Source: Candidatus Harrisonbacteria bacterium (lineage in GTDB: Bacteria; Patescibacteriota; Minisyncoccia; UBA6257; 1-14-0-10-44-23). Taken from it: a DNA stretch of 46,632 nt. How positions within the stretch are numbered: position 1 is the first letter of the stretch; each line of letters begins with the position of its first letter. Under the pieces are notes generated by a model. It was given only the letters and a program-made list of their open reading frames with translations. It did no database searches and was not told the origin of the DNA. This document shows positions 8,004 to 16,005 of the stretch, piece after piece. The stretch lies in assembly GCA_023255625.1 (NCBI GenBank), contig JAHFLF010000005.1:1-46632 (forward strand), read 5' to 3'. Position numbers and translations under genes: made by a program.

Positions 8004-8678
8004 TTAGTTTTTTTCAAAGTTAGTAATCAAATTTATTAGTGTCCCGTAGAGTATACCAAAATATTTTTTCATATCTAGGTTGAACTTTTCCCCAATGGGT
8101 ACAGGCGAATTGATAAAACCTTTCATTTCCTTGCTGAATTTTGAATTTGTCTTACTTCCTGAGTGCAGGATAATGTTTCTGATTGAATTCAATGCTTTTA
8201 GCTTAATCAGATCTTTTTTGCTTTTAAAAATATTTAAGCCAAATTTCTGGTGTAAAAAATCAGTCCAACTTTCAATATCATAAGATTTTTCAATTGCCAC
8301 TGAATCAATAAAATAATCTTTTATATCTTTTACCTTCTTAAAATGTTTTATATCTTCAAATTTTATAATTTTCTCCGGCGCAAAGGATCCAGGGTATCTT
8401 TTAAATAAATCTTTCAATATTTCGAACATGAAACACTCAAAATTTGCGAAAAGAGCTATAAATCCTAGCTCATATAATTTCCTCATTTGCCCCTCGCTAA
8501 TTTCAAGGTATTTTCTGAATTTTTCGTATTCCGGACTTTCTTTCGCCTTTGTAAATTCCAAGACGGCTTCAGCGGCAGCCATCTGTGCTTCTAGGGCATG
8601 TATTAATGTGTGGGTTTCATCTAGTTCTCTCTTAAAATTTTCCAGTGACTTCAGGGATAAGAAAAATATTTTTTTCAT
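8004..8678 (-). CDS. HEPN-domain protein (putative RNase)
   Basis: 224 aa, helical and Lys/Phe/Ile-rich. The motif RNIILH at about 178-183 fits the HEPN Rx4-6H signature used by many toxin and abortive-infection RNases, and ELGFIALFANFECFMFEILKDLF resembles the first long helix of the MAE_28990/RiboL-PSP HEPN groups. ATG 8678 precedes MKKIFFLSLKSL; the frame extends upstream into repeat and tRNA-flanking DNA, which I exclude. It is clearly more AT-rich than its neighbours, which favours transfer. No antitoxin (MNT or other) is adjacent, so a stand-alone defence or toxin role is only a guess. Confidence 0.65.
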   Translation of the reverse strand: MKKIFFLSLKSLENFKRELDETHTLIHALEAQMAAAEAVLEFTKAKESPEYEKFRKYLEISEGQMRKLYELGFIALFANFECFMFEILKDLFKRYPGSFAPEKIIKFEDIKHFKKVKDIKDYFIDSVAIEKSYDIESWTDFLHQKFGLNIFKSKKDLIKLKALNSIRNIILHSGSKTNSKFSKEMKGFINSPVPIGEKFNLDMKKYFGILYGTLINLITNFEKN

Positions 8679-8698
8679 GATGTTATATTTTTTGTTGT

Positions 8699-8738
8699 GG
8701 CACCGGTACCCCGAAAAGCAAGAAAGGTGCCAGGTACC
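8699..8738. repeat. REP-like palindromic pair around GGTACC
   Basis: GGCACCGGTACC and GGTGCCAGGTACC sit 15 nt apart. Outer GGCACC/GGTGCC pair, and each half contains GGTACC. Similar short palindromes accompany REP-associated (RAYT) transposases elsewhere, but no transposase is here. Weak. Confidence 0.4.
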
Positions 8739-8770
8739 TTTTTGACCATCCGGTTGGTATTTCAAATTAA

Positions 8771-8799
8771 GGGTCACGGTAGGCATCACATAGATGTTG
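8771..8799. repeat. 29-bp direct repeat, right copy, abutting tRNA-Gln
   Basis: Partner of 6438-6466 (26/29 identical). Its last bases overlap the 3' terminus of the tRNA-Gln gene, the usual position of an integration (att) site. Confidence 0.65.
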
Positions 8800-8867
8800 G
8801 GGGACTAGGAATCGAACCTAGATGCCAGCCTTCAAAGGGCCGTGTCCGACCATTAGACGATCCCCCA
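8797..8867 (-). tRNA. tRNA-Gln (anticodon TTG)
   Basis: Folds as a full cloverleaf on the minus strand: acceptor TGGGGGA/TCCCCCA with the U1-A72 pair typical of tRNA-Gln, D arm GTC/GAC with GG, anticodon stem CGGCC/GGCTG and loop CTTTGAA (anticodon TTG), a 4-nt variable loop, and T arm CTAGG-TTCGATT-CCTAG. Discriminator A. CCA is not encoded (the DNA reads ACA after A72), so it must be added after transcription. Confidence 0.93.
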
Positions 8868-8945
8868 GCGATAAGTAAATTCTACCGATTTTTTGTGGGT
8901 TTGGCAATTTTAACCGTACACCTAACTCATACATGGTTCCCTGGA

Positions 8946-8979
8946 CTATGTTACAGCGTACTAGTACGCTGTAACATAG
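8946..8979. repeat. 34-bp perfect loopless palindrome, copy 1
   Basis: Half-site CTATGTTACAGCGTA, centre CTAG, then the exact reverse complement. Identical to 16309-16342. Intergenic, between tRNA-Gln and the 3' end of dnaX. Confidence 0.95.
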
Positions 8980-9034
8980 CATTGGAATGAATTTTGAGAG
9001 GATACTTTCGATCAGATATCCTAGCGGTTTTTAT

Positions 9035-10138
9035 TTATTTCAAATGCTCTATTAACGCTATCTCTAAAGGAATTGTGGCGAAGGGCGAATAGCGCATCTG
9101 TGAGTACGCCGTAATCATAGATTTGAGCAGAGGGATATATTTTTTGTCGTCAAAAAGTTGGATGTGTGCCTTCAGCTGCTCAAGTTCTTTTGTGGTCAGT
9201 TCGTGTCTAAACATTTCTTCCAGATCAGGGTTGTATTTTAGAGTCAGTACGCGGCGGAAATAGTGGATGAGTTCTTTGGTAAGATCGGTTACATTGTGTC
9301 CGCCGGCATTTAGTTCCTGGAGATACGCGAGCGATGATTTCAGATCCCCATTCAGTATTTTTTCAGCCAGAGCAATTACGCGCGTAAAGCCAACCGCGCC
9401 GAGGTGCTCTTCAACGATTTCGGTTGTAACTTTTTCTGCCAGAGATGTAACTTGGCCGAGCAGACTCTCGGCGTCCCGGAAACTGCCCTCGGCGAGCGCA
9501 GCAATCAGTTCCAGCGCCGCGTCGTCAATCTTTAACTTTTCAGTTTTGGAGATTGTTTTTAATTTGCCAATGATGATGTCCAGCGGCAATTTTCGGAAAT
9601 GAAACCGTTGTGCGCGGCTGGCGATGGTTGCCGGCACTTTGTCGTATTCAGTCGTGGCTAAGATAAACAGCGCATGAGCCGGCGGCTCCTCCAGAGTTTT
9701 CAGCAGCGCGTTAAAGGCCCCCTTAGAGAGCATGTGCACCTCATCAAAGATGATTACCTTCATCGGATAGCTAGATGGGGCCAGCCGGACACCCTCGATA
9801 ATATCTCGCACATTATCCACGCCAGTGTTACTGGCGGCATCAATCTCGATTACATCAACGGCGCGGCCGGCGTCAATCTCGTTACAAGCCAAACACTCGT
9901 TGCAGGGTTCGCCTTTGGCCCGGAATTCTTTTTTGTCCCGACGGGTGCTGCAGCAGGCGAGTTTGGCCAGGAGTCGGGCGGCGGTTGTCTTGCCGCTGCC
10001 GCGCGGGCCGAAAAATAAATAAGCATGACCCAGCTTACCTGTAGCCGCCGCATTTTTGAGCACGGCCGTAACCTGTTCCTGCCCCAGGAGTTCATCTAAG
10101 GTTTTCGGCCGATATTTTCGGTAGAGGGCGAGAGACAT
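9035..10138 (-). CDS. dnaX: DNA polymerase III gamma/tau subunit
   Basis: 367 aa AAA+ clamp-loader ATPase that helps load the sliding clamp during replication. Seen: N-terminal LYRKYRPKTLDELLGQ, Walker A GPRGSGKTTAA (about 44-54), a zinc module with Cys pairs (LACC...GEPCNECLAC), Walker B IIFDEVHMLS, and the sensor stretch ILATTEYDKVPATIASRAQRF. The protein ends soon after the clamp-loader collar, so it matches a gamma-like length and lacks the long tau C-terminus that contacts helicase and polymerase. No recR or nucleoid protein gene follows, unlike the usual dnaX neighbourhood. Confidence 0.95.
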   Translation of the reverse strand: MSLALYRKYRPKTLDELLGQEQVTAVLKNAAATGKLGHAYLFFGPRGSGKTTAARLLAKLACCSTRRDKKEFRAKGEPCNECLACNEIDAGRAVDVIEIDAASNTGVDNVRDIIEGVRLAPSSYPMKVIIFDEVHMLSKGAFNALLKTLEEPPAHALFILATTEYDKVPATIASRAQRFHFRKLPLDIIIGKLKTISKTEKLKIDDAALELIAALAEGSFRDAESLLGQVTSLAEKVTTEIVEEHLGAVGFTRVIALAEKILNGDLKSSLAYLQELNAGGHNVTDLTKELIHYFRRVLTLKYNPDLEEMFRHELTTKELEQLKAHIQLFDDKKYIPLLKSMITAYSQMRYSPFATIPLEIALIEHLK

Positions 10139-10145
10139 GGGAGAA

Positions 10146-10261
10146 GAGTTGCTTAGTTAGTTTGTTGGCTAGTTAGTTGGAGATTGAAGAAATACTATCA
10201 GATATAGCTTATCGCGTGTTTCCATACTAAGCAACTAATTAACCAAGTAACCAACTAACTC
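10146..10261. repeat. Inverted repeat built of short 'CAACTAACTAA' words
   Basis: Spacer between dnaX and the divergent DUF4015 gene. The left arm (about 10146-10180) is made of TTAGTTAG/GTTGG words and the right arm (about 10226-10261) of their complements. The same word family fills the gap at 33310-33345. Confidence 0.7.
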
Positions 10262-10285
10262 TTTCCGTAGTACAATGAATGTATT

Positions 10286-11581
10286 GTGATCAAAAGATGG
10301 CGTGGAACAGCTATTATGGTTTGCGCAACCGTCATGCTCTTTGTAGCAGCCGGTATTTTTTTATTGACATTTCCTGACGCGAGCTCGCTGCTGATCGGTA
10401 ATTTAGCGCCGGTTTCTGAAAAAATTCAGCTTGATCCGAGCGCAGATATTGATCCGCAAAAACCGCTGGCAATCCCGCCACACCCTATCAAGGCGATTTA
10501 TTTGACTAGCTGGTCTGCTGGCAGTTCAAATACGGTTGATCGCGCAATTAGTTTAATCGGTGCGACTGAACTAAATGCAGTCGTGATTGATATTAAAGAT
10601 TATACGGGCATGGTTAGTTATCGGCCGGATGTTGCGCAGGTTCTTGAGTACGGTAGCTTTGAAAATCGAATTAAGCGGATAAATGCAATGATAAAACTTT
10701 TCCATGACTCGGGTATTTATGTCATCGGTCGCATCGCTGTATTTCAAGACCCGCAGCTAGTCCGAGCTCGTCCGGAGTTTGCCTTAAGAAGTAAGAAAAC
10801 CGGCCGGCCCTGGGGTGATGCAAAGGGGATTACCTGGCTGGACGCGGCTGCTCCGGCAGTCTGGGATTACAATCTGGAGATTGCCAAGGATGTACTCGCC
10901 CGCGGTTTTGACGAGGTTAATTTCGATTATATTCGTTTTCCCACTGACGGTGATTTAGGGGATGTGCAATACGCATTTTACAATCCAGCGACAGAGCAGA
11001 AACATCAGGTTATCCAGGATTTTCTAAAGCATGCCAGGCAAGAACTGCCGTCGGCAAAAATTTCAATTGATATTTTCGGCGAGACGACTTTTATTGATCA
11101 GGATTCGGGCATCGGTCAGAAATTTGAAGACGGCTTTCTTTATGTTGATGCTGTGTCGCCGATGATCTATCCCTCGCATTTCGGAAAAGGATTTATTGGT
11201 TTTGCAAATCCGGCGGCATATCCATATGAGGTTGTGAAATATGTTACTGACAAGTCATTTGCAAAGATGAAGGCGCTAACAAATGCAATTTTAAAAGAGC
11301 CGGTAAATTCAACAAGCACAATGCCGGCCGCGCCTCCGGCGATTGCCGAGTTGCGCCCTTGGTTGCAGGATTTTGACCTAGGCGTTGATTATGACGCAGT
11401 CAAGGTCAGAGCACAGATAACAGCACTGAATGATTCGGCCCGTGCGGCAGCCGGCTGCCCATCTTCCATTAAAAATCAGCAGGAAAAACTGCAACTTGCG
11501 CCGTGTCCACAGGGAGAAATCGGCTGGATGCTTTGGAGTGCGGCAAATTCGTATACAAGAGCCGCGCTCGCACCGCAGTGA
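10286..11581 (+). CDS. Membrane-anchored putative glycoside hydrolase (DUF4015)
   Basis: 431 aa. One N-terminal membrane segment (about 9-29) is followed by a TIM-barrel-like domain of the DUF4015 putative glycosyl hydrolase family: IKAIYLTSWSAGS, LNAVVIDIKDYTGMVSY, GIYVIGRIAVFQDP, TWLDAAAPAVWDYN, GFDEVNFDYIRFPTDG and VDAVSPMIYPSHF. The acidic residues of the strand-end motifs are present. It probably acts on an extracellular polysaccharide or the cell wall. Start is GTG 10286; a TACAAT box lies 9 nt upstream, so the leader is very short. A perfect long hairpin follows the stop. Confidence 0.85.
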   Translation: MIKRWRGTAIMVCATVMLFVAAGIFLLTFPDASSLLIGNLAPVSEKIQLDPSADIDPQKPLAIPPHPIKAIYLTSWSAGSSNTVDRAISLIGATELNAVVIDIKDYTGMVSYRPDVAQVLEYGSFENRIKRINAMIKLFHDSGIYVIGRIAVFQDPQLVRARPEFALRSKKTGRPWGDAKGITWLDAAAPAVWDYNLEIAKDVLARGFDEVNFDYIRFPTDGDLGDVQYAFYNPATEQKHQVIQDFLKHARQELPSAKISIDIFGETTFIDQDSGIGQKFEDGFLYVDAVSPMIYPSHFGKGFIGFANPAAYPYEVVKYVTDKSFAKMKALTNAILKEPVNSTSTMPAAPPAIAELRPWLQDFDLGVDYDAVKVRAQITALNDSARAAAGCPSSIKNQQEKLQLAPCPQGEIGWMLWSAANSYTRAALAPQ

Positions 11582-11597
11582 TTTGAGATATTGCAGA

Positions 11598-11668
11598 GCA
11601 TTGCCGGTTTTGTTTTTAAAGCCGGGTTCACCGTAAACGGATGGCTTTAAAAACAAAACCGGCAATGC
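11598..11668. repeat. Conserved-loop hairpin H1: 26-bp perfect stem, 19-nt loop
   Basis: Arms 11598-11623 and 11643-11668 are exact reverse complements. Loop 11624-11642 reads GGGTTCACCGTAAACGGAT. The loop is nearly identical to that of H2 at 32396-32414, while the stems share no sequence. No T-run after the stem. Confidence 0.95.
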
Positions 11669-11690
11669 CTTATGGTATTCTTCTATATAT

Positions 11691-12416
11691 ATGTTTGAAC
11701 TGCGCCATGACTACTATGTCGGCCCAATGGAAAAGCTGCTGCAGCTTGTTGAAGAGCGCCAGCTGGAAATTTCGCGAGTAAATTTAGCCGCAGTTACGGC
11801 TGATTTTATTGCTTATGTACAGCAGCTGGGCGAGACGGCGACCGCCGAGCTTCTTTCTGATTTTATTGTCGTTGCCGCACGGCTTTTAGTTATTAAATCT
11901 AAAGAGCTTGTACCAGATCTGACTCTGACCGATGAAGAAGAGTCGCAGATTATTGATCTTGAGTATCGGCTAAAATTGTATCGCGAGTTCAAAGCAGCTG
12001 GAGTGGAGCTTAAAAAAATGTGGGACGGAAATAGGCAATTATTAGTGCGGCCATTTCTTTCAGGAACAAAAGACGCCTCTGTTTTTTACCCATCGGCGCA
12101 GATTACGCAGCAGTCGCTGCACGGCGCGCTTGAGCAGCTTTTACGAGTGATGGCGGATTTAGCACCGGAGACGCGAACGGTTGCAGCTGGCGGAATGGTC
12201 ACGCTTCAGCAAAAAATGGCCGAGCTTACGGATCGGCTGAAGCAGCAGATGAGTTTTACGATTCAAGGTAGAGTTACCAAAGAGCAAAAGCAGGAGGTGA
12301 TTGTTCTTTTTTTGGCCGTTTTGCATTTACTGGCCGGTCGGTTAGCCGAGGTCAGTCAGGAGGATCAGTTTGGCGAGATAACCGTTTCTGCGGCTGTGTC
12401 CGCAGAAAGCGAATGA
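11691..12416 (+). CDS. scpA: Segregation and condensation protein A (kleisin)
   Basis: 241 aa. ScpA is the kleisin that links SMC heads and binds ScpB during chromosome condensation. Seen: an N-terminal block with GPMEKLLQLVEERQLEISRVNLAAVT, then FIVVAARLLVIKSKELVP, then EYRLKLYREFKAAGVEL, all family hallmarks in order, and a C-terminal winged-helix-like region (EQKQEVIVLFLAVLHLL). Immediately followed by scpB. A TATTCT box lies 9 nt before the ATG, giving at most a few bases of leader. Length is normal. No smc gene lies in the window. Confidence 0.93.
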   Translation: MFELRHDYYVGPMEKLLQLVEERQLEISRVNLAAVTADFIAYVQQLGETATAELLSDFIVVAARLLVIKSKELVPDLTLTDEEESQIIDLEYRLKLYREFKAAGVELKKMWDGNRQLLVRPFLSGTKDASVFYPSAQITQQSLHGALEQLLRVMADLAPETRTVAAGGMVTLQQKMAELTDRLKQQMSFTIQGRVTKEQKQEVIVLFLAVLHLLAGRLAEVSQEDQFGEITVSAAVSAESE

Positions 12417-12435
12417 CGCGGGCCGTTTTTTCTGC

Positions 12436-12441
12436 TACTGT
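12436..12441 (+). promoter_or_regulatory. Extended -10 (TGC-TACTGT), decides scpB start
   Basis: TGCTACTGT stands exactly 6 nt before ATG 12448. That geometry, repeated across the window, favours 12448 over the ATG at 12442, which would lie directly against the -10 box. Confidence 0.5.
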
Positions 12442-12447
12442 ATGGGA

Positions 12448-13059
12448 ATGGAGCCGTTATCAAAAGATCAGAATAGTCTTGTAGCTCGCCTTGAGGCGCT
12501 TTTATTTGTTTATGGAGACCTGCTTTTGGCTAAAAAAGCCGCCGATGTTTTGGGGGTGAAAAAAGATGAAGTAGAAACAGCGGCAGCATCTCTGTGCGAA
12601 CAGTTAGAGCAGCGGGCTAGCGGGCTGACGCTCCTGTCGCACGACGGCTCATTTCAATTGGTCACCCGCAGCGAGCATGCAAACTTGCTACAGACGGTTT
12701 TGAAGCAAGAAATGAATGAATCTCTGACGCCCGCATCGCTAGAAACGCTGGCCATCATTACTTACGCGGCTCCGGTTTCGCGAGCCGAGATAGACTATAT
12801 CCGCGGCGTGAATTCGAGTTATACTGTACGCGCACTGGCGCTGCGCGGTTTAATTAATCGAGAACAAGATTCGCAGCGGGCCAATGCATATATTTATAGT
12901 CCTAGCGCTGATTTGATCCGCTCTTTAGGTGTTGCCCGCGTCGAAGAATTGCCGGATTACAATCGGCTAAGAGAGGTGGCGTCGAAAATCAAACAGCCGT
13001 CAGTGGTTGAGCCGGTTTCGGAGCAGTCGACATCAGCCAATGCTGTAGCGGGCAGTTAA
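12448..13059 (+). CDS. scpB: Segregation and condensation protein B
   Basis: 203 aa. Partner of ScpA in the SMC-ScpAB condensin, built of two winged helices. Seen: LVARLEALLFVYGDLLLAKKAADVLGV at the N-terminus, then the strong family block LTPASLETLAIITYAAPVSRAEIDYIRGVNSSYTVRALALRGLI. The tail is short and Ser/Ala-rich. I prefer ATG 12448 to 12442 because an extended -10 box sits exactly 6 nt before it. Gap to scpA is about 30 nt. Confidence 0.92.
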   Translation: MEPLSKDQNSLVARLEALLFVYGDLLLAKKAADVLGVKKDEVETAAASLCEQLEQRASGLTLLSHDGSFQLVTRSEHANLLQTVLKQEMNESLTPASLETLAIITYAAPVSRAEIDYIRGVNSSYTVRALALRGLINREQDSQRANAYIYSPSADLIRSLGVARVEELPDYNRLREVASKIKQPSVVEPVSEQSTSANAVAGS

Positions 13060-13067
13060 TTTTTTCT

Positions 13068-14123
13068 ATGAACGGTCACAAACAGATACAACAGGTGGCG
13101 CAAGAGATTCGACATGCGCTCGGACAGAATCGTTTTGTCCGAGCCACTTCGGCGCAAGGATTTTCTATCCGGCGTCTGCTGGGCGTTTTCGCTGTAGTTG
13201 TTTTAGCGGTGATTATCCTTGCCGTCCGAGGCGGCGGTGAAAATCAAAAAACTGTAGCGGCGGGTATTGCCGATCCAAGTCATTCGCTGACCGAAAGCGG
13301 GTTGGCCAGTGCCCGGATTCAATTTGATGATCCGCTGCCGACTGATCGTGGACTGCCAGACATTCATGTTACAGCCGCTCTTGTTAAAGAACTTGGAGCG
13401 CAAAATTCTATCTTTACATATCGGCCAAGGGCTCGTTGGCCGATTGCCTCGATTACTAAACTCATGACCGCAATGGTTGCGATGGATGAGCTTGGCCCGG
13501 CTACGATTGTTGATATTTCGCAGGAGGCGGCCGATACGGAGGGGGACTCCGGCAATTTGAAAGCCGGTGAAAAGTATAGCGTGAACGATTTAATTCGGGC
13601 TATGCTGGTCGTTTCCAGTAACGATGCGGCGGTAGCGCTGGCGCAGGCCTATGACAGTCGGCAGCTTGGCAAGGATGCTTACGAAAAAGCGATCAATAAG
13701 ACCGCCTTATTTACTGCGCTGATGCAGCAGCGGGCGCGCAGTTTCGGTATGCCGGAGACTTATTTTGGCGATCCGAGCGGACTGTCGATGGTCAATCAGT
13801 CAGTTGTCGGCGACTTAGCTATTTTAGTTGATCGCGTCCTTGCCTTGCATCCTGAATTATTTGATACAACCCGGCAAAAATCAACGACAATCTTAGAACG
13901 AGTTAAGTGGTCGAAGCGGACTCTGGTAAATATTAATCAATTTGCCGGGCAAAAAGATTTTCTGGGCGGAAAAACCGGATTTACGACTGAAGCCGGCCAG
14001 AATCTTATTACTGTGTTTGAATACGCCGGTAAAAAATATCTGATTATTGTGCTTGGCACTGAAGATCGTTTTGGTGAGACCAGCAAACTTTATGAATGGT
14101 TGAAAGTTCAGAAATTACCCTAA
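13068..14123 (+). CDS. dacA: D-alanyl-D-alanine carboxypeptidase (S11 family)
   Basis: 351 aa. Trims the terminal D-Ala from peptidoglycan stem peptides outside the membrane. Seen: one N-terminal membrane anchor (about 28-46), then the three penicillin-binding motifs SITK (in RWPIASITKLMTAMV, about 127-130), SSN (in MLVVSSNDAAVAL) and KTG (in LGGKTGFTTEAGQNL). Followed 2 nt later by mraY, so it belongs to a wall-synthesis unit. The long N-terminal cytoplasmic stretch before the anchor is unusual for DacA, which normally begins with a signal peptide. The symbol denotes the family; the paralogue is not certain. Confidence 0.9.
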   Translation: MNGHKQIQQVAQEIRHALGQNRFVRATSAQGFSIRRLLGVFAVVVLAVIILAVRGGGENQKTVAAGIADPSHSLTESGLASARIQFDDPLPTDRGLPDIHVTAALVKELGAQNSIFTYRPRARWPIASITKLMTAMVAMDELGPATIVDISQEAADTEGDSGNLKAGEKYSVNDLIRAMLVVSSNDAAVALAQAYDSRQLGKDAYEKAINKTALFTALMQQRARSFGMPETYFGDPSGLSMVNQSVVGDLAILVDRVLALHPELFDTTRQKSTTILERVKWSKRTLVNINQFAGQKDFLGGKTGFTTEAGQNLITVFEYAGKKYLIIVLGTEDRFGETSKLYEWLKVQKLP

Positions 14124-14125
14124 AT

Positions 14126-15178
14126 ATGGCCGCGACGATTGTTTTTCAGGCAGTTAGAGTCATCGGGCTGACTATGCTCGGATTCGTTGTGGCGATGGCT
14201 ATCACGCCTCTTGTTCTTAAAATCATCGACAAATACGGAGTTAAGAAGCAGATTCGGTCTGCGGAACAGGCGCCGGTTTTTGCAAAACTGCATGCCGGTA
14301 AAGCCGGTACGCCGAATATGGGCGGCATTATTATCTGGGGCACTGTGCTGTCGCTGGCGATTATTCTTTTCGTTCTTTCCGGAATTTTTGAAGGTTTTTT
14401 CAGTTACTTGAATTTTGTGGATCGCGCCCAAACTTATTTGCCACTTTTCGCGATGTTCATCGCGGCGGCGGTTGGACTGCTCGACGATATCTTAAACGCC
14501 CGCCGGATCGGGCCTCGCGGCGGGGGGCTCTCAATGCGTTACCGTTTTATCGGGCATATTTTGATCGCGCTGGCCGGCGCACTTTGGTTTTACTTTAAGC
14601 TGGACTGGAATGTTATTTCCGTGCCCCTCGTCGGTACTTTTACTATCGGCTGGTGGTACATTCCGATTTTTATTTTTGTGATTGTCGCCAGCGCTTTTTC
14701 CGCCAACGAAACCGACGGACTGGACGGGCTGGCCGGCGGCGTCTCTTTATTTGCCTTTGGCGCCTTGACAGTTGTGGCCTTTGTTTTAGGTCGTTTTGAT
14801 CTGGCTACTCTGGGCGGCGTGGTTATCGGCGCGCTTCTAGCATTTCTGTGGTTTAATGTTTACCCGGCGCGATTTTTTATGGGCGATAATGGCAGCATGT
14901 CGCTGGGGATAACAATCGGCGTGATTGCCATGCTCACCGACACTGCATTGCTCCTGCCTTTTTTCGTCCCGATTTTTATCATAGAATCCGGATCAGTTAT
15001 TCTGCAGTTATTCTCTAAAAAATTTCGCGGGAAGAAGATTTTCCTGTCCAGTCCAATCCATCATCATTTCGAGGCGCGTGGGTGGCACGAGACTAAAGTA
15101 ACGATGCGTTTTTGGATTGTCTCCATAATTGGCGTTTCGCTCGGGCTCGTAGTTTTCTTTCTGAACCGGTTCCTTTAG
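14126..15178 (+). CDS. mraY: Phospho-N-acetylmuramoyl-pentapeptide transferase
   Basis: 350 aa, about ten membrane helices. Transfers phospho-MurNAc-pentapeptide to undecaprenyl phosphate to form lipid I. Seen: TPNMGGIIIWG near the N-terminus, the first Asp pair in AVGLLDDILN, NETDGLDGLAGG, FFMGDNGSMSLG and the HHHFE stretch (SSPIHHHFEARGW), which are the catalytic and Mg-binding motifs. I take ATG 14126 just after the dacA stop; a 30-nt longer frame would overlap dacA. Not accompanied by other mur genes in this window. Confidence 0.95.
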   Translation: MAATIVFQAVRVIGLTMLGFVVAMAITPLVLKIIDKYGVKKQIRSAEQAPVFAKLHAGKAGTPNMGGIIIWGTVLSLAIILFVLSGIFEGFFSYLNFVDRAQTYLPLFAMFIAAAVGLLDDILNARRIGPRGGGLSMRYRFIGHILIALAGALWFYFKLDWNVISVPLVGTFTIGWWYIPIFIFVIVASAFSANETDGLDGLAGGVSLFAFGALTVVAFVLGRFDLATLGGVVIGALLAFLWFNVYPARFFMGDNGSMSLGITIGVIAMLTDTALLLPFFVPIFIIESGSVILQLFSKKFRGKKIFLSSPIHHHFEARGWHETKVTMRFWIVSIIGVSLGLVVFFLNRFL

Positions 15179-15190
15179 CAGGTTGCGTGA

Positions 15191-15199
15191 TGCTATAAT
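15191..15199 (+). promoter_or_regulatory. Extended -10 (TGC-TATAAT), leaderless geometry
   Basis: TGCTATAAT ends exactly 6 nt before ATG 15206. Perfect consensus -10 with the TG extension, which can replace a -35. Confidence 0.7.
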
Positions 15200-15205
15200 C
15201 ACTTT

Positions 15206-15982
15206 ATGAAAAGGACTCAGAAACAGGTCGTCTATGGTCTATTCTATGCTTGCGTATGGGCGGGTATATTTTTCGGTTTTTGGGCCGTTTTTGTCAAACC
15301 GGCGCCAAGTTGCACTGACAATTTGAAAAACCGCGATGAGGTTGAAACAGATTGCGGCGGACAATTTTGTGTCGGCTGCGAAATAAAACGGCTGCCGCCG
15401 CTGCAAATTTTGCCGGTGCAGATTCTCTCCGGTATTGATAGCGCGCACTCAATGGCTGTCGTTGAATTGCGCAATCCAAATTCAACTTACGGCACTCCAA
15501 AGTTGACCTATGATCTGACGATTTTCAAGTCAAATCCTAAGCAAATTGCATATTCGGAAAGAGTTGATCTGCCGATGTATCCCTCTGAAGTTAAATATCG
15601 AATCGCGGTTAATGTTCCGATTCCGTTCAGCGAGATTACCGGCGGCTCGGCGGTGCAATCCGGCGAAGCGATTGCTTGGCGAACGGCCGATGTGTTTGCT
15701 AAACCACAACTGCCGATTCGAGAGATTAAGACGATTGTAACCGCTGACCGAATAGTGGTGAATGGTTTGGTCAAAAATGATAATCCGTATCAAATGAGGC
15801 GCGTTACCGTGAATGTGCTTTTCGAAGATGCAGCCGGAAAAATTCAGACTGCCTCTAAAACGGTCGTCAATGATGTTATCGCTTTTGAGGAGCGGTCTTT
15901 CCAGGTCGTGCTTCCGCTGCCAGCTGGTTTTTCCGCCGGCTCTTCTTCTTTGCCACGCGTGGTTGTCGATGGTGAACGCTAA
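15206..15982 (+). CDS. Membrane-anchored protein with Cys-rich 'DxDCGG' segment
   Basis: 258 aa. One N-terminal membrane helix (about 9-30), then CTDNLKNRDEVETDCGGQFCVGC, a compact cysteine motif seen at the N-terminus of several CPR surface proteins, and then a beta-rich extracytoplasmic domain of about 190 residues. No enzyme motif. It lies between mraY and rodA, so a wall- or envelope-related role is plausible but unproven. It has its own leaderless-type promoter. Confidence 0.75.
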   Translation: MKRTQKQVVYGLFYACVWAGIFFGFWAVFVKPAPSCTDNLKNRDEVETDCGGQFCVGCEIKRLPPLQILPVQILSGIDSAHSMAVVELRNPNSTYGTPKLTYDLTIFKSNPKQIAYSERVDLPMYPSEVKYRIAVNVPIPFSEITGGSAVQSGEAIAWRTADVFAKPQLPIREIKTIVTADRIVVNGLVKNDNPYQMRRVTVNVLFEDAAGKIQTASKTVVNDVIAFEERSFQVVLPLPAGFSAGSSSLPRVVVDGER

Positions 15983-16005
15983 TCATAATCCTTGCTCCAT
16001 ATTCT

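Noticed and set aside
8679-8789. N-terminal extension of the HEPN protein
   Set aside because: It would run through the GGTACC repeat and the tRNA-flanking repeat; the ATG at 8678 gives a compact domain.
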